Part shown: in pieces, positions 60,889 to 64,000 of the stretch | Layout: each line of letters begins with the position of its first letter | Numbering within the stretch: position 1 is the stretch's first letter | Assembly (NCBI GenBank): GCA_942159475.1 | Contig: OW804096.1 | Coordinates: 141,780,951 to 141,844,950 of the forward strand | Origin: Sthenelais limicola | Taxonomy: Eukaryota; Annelida; Polychaeta; Phyllodocida; Sigalionidae | DNA: 64,000 nucleotides | Direction of reading: 5' to 3' | The notes under the pieces: generated by a model | Told to the model about the DNA's origin: nothing | Database searches by the model: none | What the model saw: only the letters and a program-made list of their open reading frames with translations | Position numbers and translations under genes: made by a program

Positions 60889-63800
60889 TCTCTCTTTACT
60901 CTCTCTTTACTCTCTCTTTACTCTCTCTCTTTACTCTCTCTCTCTTTACTCTCTCTTTACTCTCTCTCTTTACTCTCTCTCTTTACTCTCTCTCTCTCTT
61001 TACTCTGTCTTTACTATCTCTTTACTCTCTCTCTCTTTACTCTCTCTTTACTCTCTCTCTTTACTCTCTCTTTACTCTCTCTCTCTTTACTCTCTCTTTA
61101 CTCTCTCTTTACTCTCTCTCTTTACTCTCTCTTTACTCTCTCTCTTTACTCTCTCTTTACTCTGTCTTTACTATCTCTTTACTCTCTCTCTCTTTACTCT
61201 CTCTTTACTCTCTCTTTACTCTCTCTCTCTCTTTACTCTCTCTTTACTCTCTCTTTACTCTCTCTCTTTACTCTCTCTTTACTCTCTCTTTACTCTCTCT
61301 TTACTCTCTCTTTGCTCTCTCTTTACTCTCTCTCTCTCTTTACTCTCTCTCTCTTTACTCTGTCTTTACTCTGTCTTTACTCTCTCTCTTTACTCTCTCT
61401 TTACTCTCTCTCTCTTTACTCTCTCTTTACTCTCTCTCTCTTTACTCTCTCTCTTTACTCTCTCTTTACTCTCTCTTTACTCTCTCTTTACTCTCTCTCT
61501 CTCTTTACTCTCTCTTTACTCTCTCTTTACTCTCTCTCTCTCTTTACTCTCTCTTTACTCTCTCTCTTTACTCTCTCTCTTTACACTCACTTTACTCTCT
61601 CTCTTTACTCTCTCTCTTTACTCTCTCTTTACTCTCTCTCTTTACTCTCTCTTTACTCTCTCTTTACACTCTCTCTTGACTCTCTCTTTACTCTCTCTCT
61701 CTCTTTACTCTCTCTTTACTCTCTCTTTACTCTCTCTTTACTCTCTCTTTACTCTCTCTTTACTCTCTCTCTTTACTCTCTCTTTACTCTCTCTCTTTAC
61801 TCTCTCTCTTTACTCTCTCTCTTTACTCTCTCTCTTTACTCTCTCTCTTTACTCTCTCTCTTTACTCTCTCTCTTTACTCTCTCTTTACTCTCTCTCTTT
61901 ACTCTCTCTTTACTCTCTCTTTACTCTCTCTTTACTCTCTCTCTTTACTCTCTCTTTACTCTCTCTTTACTCTCTCTCTTTACTCTCTCTCTTTACTCTC
62001 TCTCTTTACTCTCTCTTTACTCTCTCTCTTTACTCTCTCTTTACTCTCTCTCTTTACTCTCTCTTTACTCTCTCTTTACTCTCTCGCTTTACTCTCTCTT
62101 TACTCTCTCTCTTTACTCTCTCTTTACTCTCTCTTTACTCTCTCTCTCTCTTTACTCTCTCTTTACTCTCTCTTTACTCTCTCTCTCTCTTTACTCTCTC
62201 TTTACTCTCTCTCTCTTTACTCTCTCTTTACTCTCTCTTTACTCTCTCTCTTTACTCTCTCTTTACTCTCTCTCTTTACTCTCTCTCTTTACTCTCTCTC
62301 TTTACTCTCTCTTTACTCTCTCTCTTTACTCTCTCTTTACTCTCTCTCTTTACTCTCTCTTTACTCTCTCTTTACACTCTCTCTTGACTCTCTCTTTACT
62401 CTCTCTCTCTCTTTACTCTCTCTTTACTCTCTCTTTACTCTCTCTTTACTCTCTCTTTGCTCTCTCTTTACTCTCTCTCTTTACTCTCTCTTTACTCTCT
62501 CTCTTTACTCTCTCTCTTTACTCTCTCTCTTTACTCTCTCTCTTTACTCTCTCTCTTTACTCTCTCTCTTTACTCTCTCTTTACTCTCTCTCTTTACTCT
62601 CTCTTTACTCTCCCTCTTTACTCTCTCTTTACTCTCTCTCTTTACTCTCTCTTTACTCTCTCTCTTTACTCTCTCTCTCTTTACTCTCTCTCTCTCTTAC
62701 TCTCTCTCTTTACTCTCTCTTTACTCTCTCTCTTTACTCTCTCTCTTTACTCTCTCTCTTTACTCTCTCTCTTTACTCTCTCTCTTTACTCTCTCTCTTT
62801 ACTCTCTCTCTTTACTCTCTCTTTTACTCTCTCTTTACTCTCTCTCTTTACTCTCTCTTTACTCTCTCTCTTTACTCTCTCTTTACTCTCTCTCTCTCTT
62901 TACTCTCTCTTTACTCTCTCTTTACTCTCTCTTTACTCTCTCTTTACTCTCTCTCTTTACTCTCTCTCTTTACTCTCTCTCTTTACTCTCTCTCTTTACT
63001 CTCTCTTTACTCTCTCTTTACTCTCTCTCTTTACTCTCTCTTTACTCTTTCTCTTTTCTCTCTCTTTACTCTCTCTCTCTCTTTACTCTCTCTTTACTCT
63101 CTCTTTACTCTCTCTTTACTCTCTCTTTACTCTCTCTCTTTACTCTCTCTTTACTCTCTCTCTCTCTTTACTCTCTCTTTACTCTCTCTCTTTACTCTCT
63201 CTTTACTCTCTCTCTTTACTCTCTCTTTACTCTCTCTCTTTACTCTCTCTTTACTCTCTCTCTTTACTCTCTCTCTTTACTCTCTCTTTACTCTCTCTTT
63301 ACTCTCTCTCTCTCTCTTTACTCTCTCTTTACTCTCTCTTTACTCTCTCTCTCTCTTTACTCTCTCTCTCTCTTTACTCTCTCTTTATACTCTCTCTTTA
63401 CTACTCTCTCTTTACTCTCTTTCCCTTTACTCTCCCTCTTCACTCTCTCTTTACTCTCTCTCTTTACTCTCTCTTTATTCTCTCTCTCTTTACTCTCTCT
63501 TTACTCTCTCTCTTTACTCTCTCTCTTTACTCTCTCTCTTTACTCTCTCTCTCTTTACTCTCTCTCTTTACTCTCTCTTTACTCTCTCTCTTTACTCTCT
63601 CTTTACTCTCTCTCTTTACTCTCTCTTTACTCTCTCTTTACTCTCTCTTTACTCTCTCTCTCTTTACTCTCTCTTTACTCTCTCTCTCTTTACTCTCTCT
63701 TTACTCTCTCTCTTTACTCTCTCTCTTTACTCTCTCTCTTTACTCTCTCACTTTACTCTCTCTCTCTTTACTCTCTCTCTTTACTCTCTCTCTTTACTCT

Positions 63801-64000
63801 CTCTTTACTCTCTCTTTACTCTCTCTCTTTACTCTCTCTTTACTCTCTCTTTACTCTCTCTCTTTACTCTCTCTCTTTACTCTCTCTCTTTACTCTCTCT
63901 CTCTTTACTCTCTCTTTACTCTCTCTTTACTCTCTCTCTTTACTCTCTCTTTACTCTCTCTCTTTACTCTCTCTTTACTCTCTCTCTCTCTTTACTCTCT
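60889..64000 (+). repeat. CTCTCTTTACT satellite, more than 3.1 kb
   Basis: Units of 10-15 bp (TTTACTCTCTC with variable TC number) run to the window edge. Rare variants mark larger duplications: TTTACACTCTCTCTTGAC at 61663 and 62371 (708 bp apart), and TACTCTGTCTTTACTATCTC at 61001 and 61158 (157 bp apart). The plus strand is pyrimidine except for one A per unit. No gene. Confidence 0.95.

Overview
The window is gene-poor, repeat-saturated eukaryotic nuclear DNA, almost certainly from an animal and most plausibly a marine invertebrate. The grounds are low coding density, AT-rich non-coding DNA, very many short non-autonomous DNA transposons, long satellites, one LINE and one tyrosine-recombinase (Ngaro-type) retrotransposon. 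The species cannot be named from the sequence. I see no convincing host gene, tRNA or rRNA gene. One 200-base run of N (43801-44000) is an assembly gap.

Only four long reading frames look like real proteins, and all belong to retrotransposons. (1) 19174-23450 is an apparently intact Ngaro-like YR retrotransposon on the minus strand. It has a Gag-like protein with a SAM-like start and a CCCH zinc finger, an RT-RNase H protein, and a tyrosine recombinase. Split direct repeats bound it (A1-ORFs-B1-A2-B2), and the repeat pairs look identical to each other. It interrupts an approximately 80-bp satellite with no target duplication; TTAA is shared at every junction. (2) About 24743-28765 is a LINE on the minus strand with one intact 999-codon endonuclease/reverse-transcriptase frame, inserted in a 28-bp satellite.

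The remaining space is dominated by families named here for convenience. F1: about 235 bp, ends GGGTCAGATTTTCAGAAAAT, more than 40 copies, several subfamilies. F2: about 210 bp, ends CAGTCTAGGCCCAAA, about 20 copies, several with exact 4-bp target duplications. F3: about 400 bp, ends GATGTGTTTCAGGAAAATGA. F4: about 345 bp, ends AATAGGGGAGTTGCAT. There are also a Harbinger-like foldback MITE (TTA duplication), a pogo/Tigger-like MITE, a foldback with TTCGCGG motifs, and two copies of a 1.5-1.6 kb element whose ends carry ATGCACATCGGG. Several copies are nested in one another and give relative ages.

Layout: 1-12.6 kb F1/F2/F3 copies with purine and G-rich tracts; 12.6-18 kb MITEs, a decayed coiled-coil reading frame and a triple nest; 18-24 kb satellite with the Ngaro element; 24.6-29.1 kb satellite with the LINE; 29-37 kb F1/F2 copies and a hexanucleotide array; 37.2-39.9 kb polypurine minisatellites; 40-56.5 kb dense F1/F2/F3/F4; 56.6-57.3 kb a 290-bp higher-order repeat; 57.3-60.7 kb the TIR-element pair; 60.9 kb to the window end a CTCTCTTTACT satellite. 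The transposons act as independent genetic units. The short families carry no coding capacity and must have used transposases encoded elsewhere.
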